24,816 bases of DNA from CAYMRB01 sp964392615. GTDB lineage: Bacteria > Planctomycetota > UBA8108. Position numbers and translations under genes: made by a program. The stretch lies in contig CAYMRB010000102.1 in NCBI GenBank assembly GCA_964392615.1, forward strand, positions 1 to 24,816. Direction: 5' to 3'. Below, piece by piece: positions 24,679 through 24,816 of this stretch (its first letter is position 1; every line of letters starts with the position of its first letter). The notes below the pieces were generated by a model. The model had not been told where the DNA came from, ran no database searches, and saw nothing but the letters and a program-made list of their open reading frames with translations.

Positions 24679-24816
24679 TCAAGCCTCGGTCGGCTGGCTG
24701 CGTGACTTGTCGCGGAACAGGACGAAGAACGCGACGAGGACGACGCCGGCCATGATCGCCGGGAACCACCAGATGGCGGGCCAGTGGATGACCTTCTCGG
24801 CGCCTTCGCCCTCGGT
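24679..24816 (-). CDS. C-terminal end of a membrane permease, probably MFS (nucleoside-permease-like)
   Basis: Only the last 45 residues are inside the window; the 5' end lies beyond base 24816. The frame reads a short polar stretch, then IHWPAIWWFPAIMAGVVLVAFFVLF, a single membrane segment, and a charged tail RDKSRSQPTEA with TGA at 24681-24679. A Trp-x-x-(Ile)-Trp lead-in followed by a final helix and an (F/L)FRDK tail is what I expect at the end of NupG-type MFS permeases. The fragment is too short to be certain of the family or substrate. Confidence 0.55.
   Translation of the reverse strand, partial: TEGEGAEKVIHWPAIWWFPAIMAGVVLVAFFVLFRDKSRSQPTEA

Overview
The window is about 24.8 kb of uniformly GC-rich bacterial DNA with densely packed genes. 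It most likely comes from a member of the Planctomycetota, probably an uncultured or marine lineage. The strongest lineage signs are two tandem secreted proteins (22454-24591) with a cohesin-like domain, an IPT/TIG domain and a C-terminal dockerin-like repeat followed by a proline run. A membrane-anchored Ser/Thr kinase, an isolated STN-domain protein, a VWA protein, and a ThuA-like/methyltransferase fusion carrying a signal peptide point the same way. No rRNA, tRNA, insertion sequence, prophage or CRISPR array is visible. The assignment is inferred from domain style, not from a marker gene.

Layout. (1) 1-713: C-terminal end of a Ser/Thr kinase, with the window starting inside its DFG motif. 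(2) 5370-729, minus strand: a molybdopterin oxidoreductase, a family 4 uracil-DNA glycosylase and NAD-dependent DNA ligase, joined by 4-base stop/start overlaps. (3) 5579-8653, plus strand: a DUF1611/DgcN-like protein, an enolase-superfamily epimerase (DgcA/dipeptide epimerase type) and a Gfo/Idh/MocA oxidoreductase, probably a D-glutamate or dipeptide catabolic unit. (4) 11782-8661, minus strand: an NTF2-like protein and a long RecQ helicase. (5) 11928-13904, plus strand: two exported proteins, one with an STN domain and one with a VWA domain. (6) 14864-13911, minus strand: an exported thioredoxin-like protein. (7) 18134-14977, minus strand: an unrecognised protein, the ThuA-like/methyltransferase fusion, a YbgC-like thioesterase and TruC pseudouridine synthase. 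(8) 22083-18359, minus strand: two ABC exporter half-transporters forming an asymmetric heterodimer. (9) 22454-24591, plus strand: the two cohesin/dockerin-like paralogues, behind a predicted promoter and a roughly 215-base structured leader. (10) 24679-24816, minus strand: C-terminal end of a probable MFS permease.

Genes are arranged in short co-directional units with very tight junctions. Seven stop/start junctions contain ATGA or GTGA, which suggests translational coupling, and three convergent gene pairs are separated by only 6 to 15 bases. The items most worth a second look are the structured leader at 22236-22431, the secreted proteins that combine cohesin-like and dockerin-like modules, the methyltransferase with an apparent signal peptide, the molybdoenzyme/base-excision-repair operon, and the VWA protein lacking a metal-site aspartate.
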